The notes under the pieces are model-generated. The model worked only from the letters and a program-made list of their open reading frames with translations, was not told where the DNA came from and did no database searches. 5,544 nt of DNA from the NCBI GenBank assembly GCA_038231955.1, contig JBBSIS010000211.1:1-5544 (forward strand), read 5' to 3'. Position numbers and translations under genes: made by a program. Every line of letters starts with the position of its first letter. Position 1 is the stretch's first letter. The DNA comes from CADCTB01 sp038231955. Lineage in GTDB: Bacteria > Actinomycetota > Acidimicrobiia > Acidimicrobiales > AC-14. Shown here one piece after another: positions 5,469-5,544 of this stretch.

Positions 5469-5544
5469 CGGCGACCGCCGTGGCCTGGGGCTGCTGGCGC
5501 CGCGGTCGTTCATCGGCTGCGTGACCTGCGGTACCGTGTTCACA
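5469..5544. other. Flank beyond the insertion sequence, content unknown
   Basis: These 76 nt lie outside the IS. Several frames are open on both strands, as expected for GC-rich DNA this short. One minus-strand frame enters from the window edge and ends with TGA at 5454-5452, just inside the terminal repeat, so a gene truncated by the insertion is possible but not shown. CGGCG/CGCCG (5469-5473, 5476-5480) forms a 5-bp stem with a 2-nt loop directly at the IS junction. Confidence 0.4.

Noticed and set aside
5469..5544. Truncated gene upstream of the IS
   Set aside because: Only 76 nt are available and several frames on both strands are open, so no coding frame can be chosen.

Overview
The window is very GC-rich, and every convincing gene lies on the minus strand, so it reads right to left biologically. 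GC-rich codon use, frequent GTG/TTG starts with 4-nt stop/start overlaps, and an Asp23/AmaP/DUF6286-type gene set all suggest an Actinomycetota chromosome. A deeper lineage such as Acidimicrobiia is possible but is only inference.

Layout in transcription order. (1) 5469-5544 is a short flank of unknown content. (2) 3155-5468 is an apparently complete insertion sequence of 2314 bp. It has 14-bp perfect terminal inverted repeats and one 716-residue transposase gene with N-terminal helix-turn-helix segments and a probable DDE core (D319, D396, E503). (3) 3031-3154 is the leader of the next operon and holds a tentative stress-sigma-like promoter. (4) 230-3030 is a compact seven-gene operon of the alkaline shock/envelope stress (Asp23/Gls24) type: an Asp23 protein, a divergent Asp23-like protein, a small J-domain protein (start revised to TTG at 2241), a small DUF2273-like membrane protein, a second canonical Asp23 protein, a DUF6286-like two-helix membrane protein, and an AmaP-like two-helix membrane anchor. 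Most junctions overlap by 4 to 14 nt, indicating co-transcription and translational coupling. (5) 88-229 is a non-coding gap. (6) 1-87 is the first 29 codons of a probable DUF1800 protein that runs off the window.

In Staphylococcus, Asp23 is tethered to the membrane by AmaP. By analogy, the soluble Asp23 proteins here would assemble beneath the membrane on the AmaP-like and DUF6286-like anchors, with the DUF2273-like protein as an accessory membrane part. The unusual member is the J-domain protein, which could link the assembly to a DnaK/Hsp70 chaperone. The insertion sequence lies immediately upstream of this operon and in the same orientation, so it may influence its expression.
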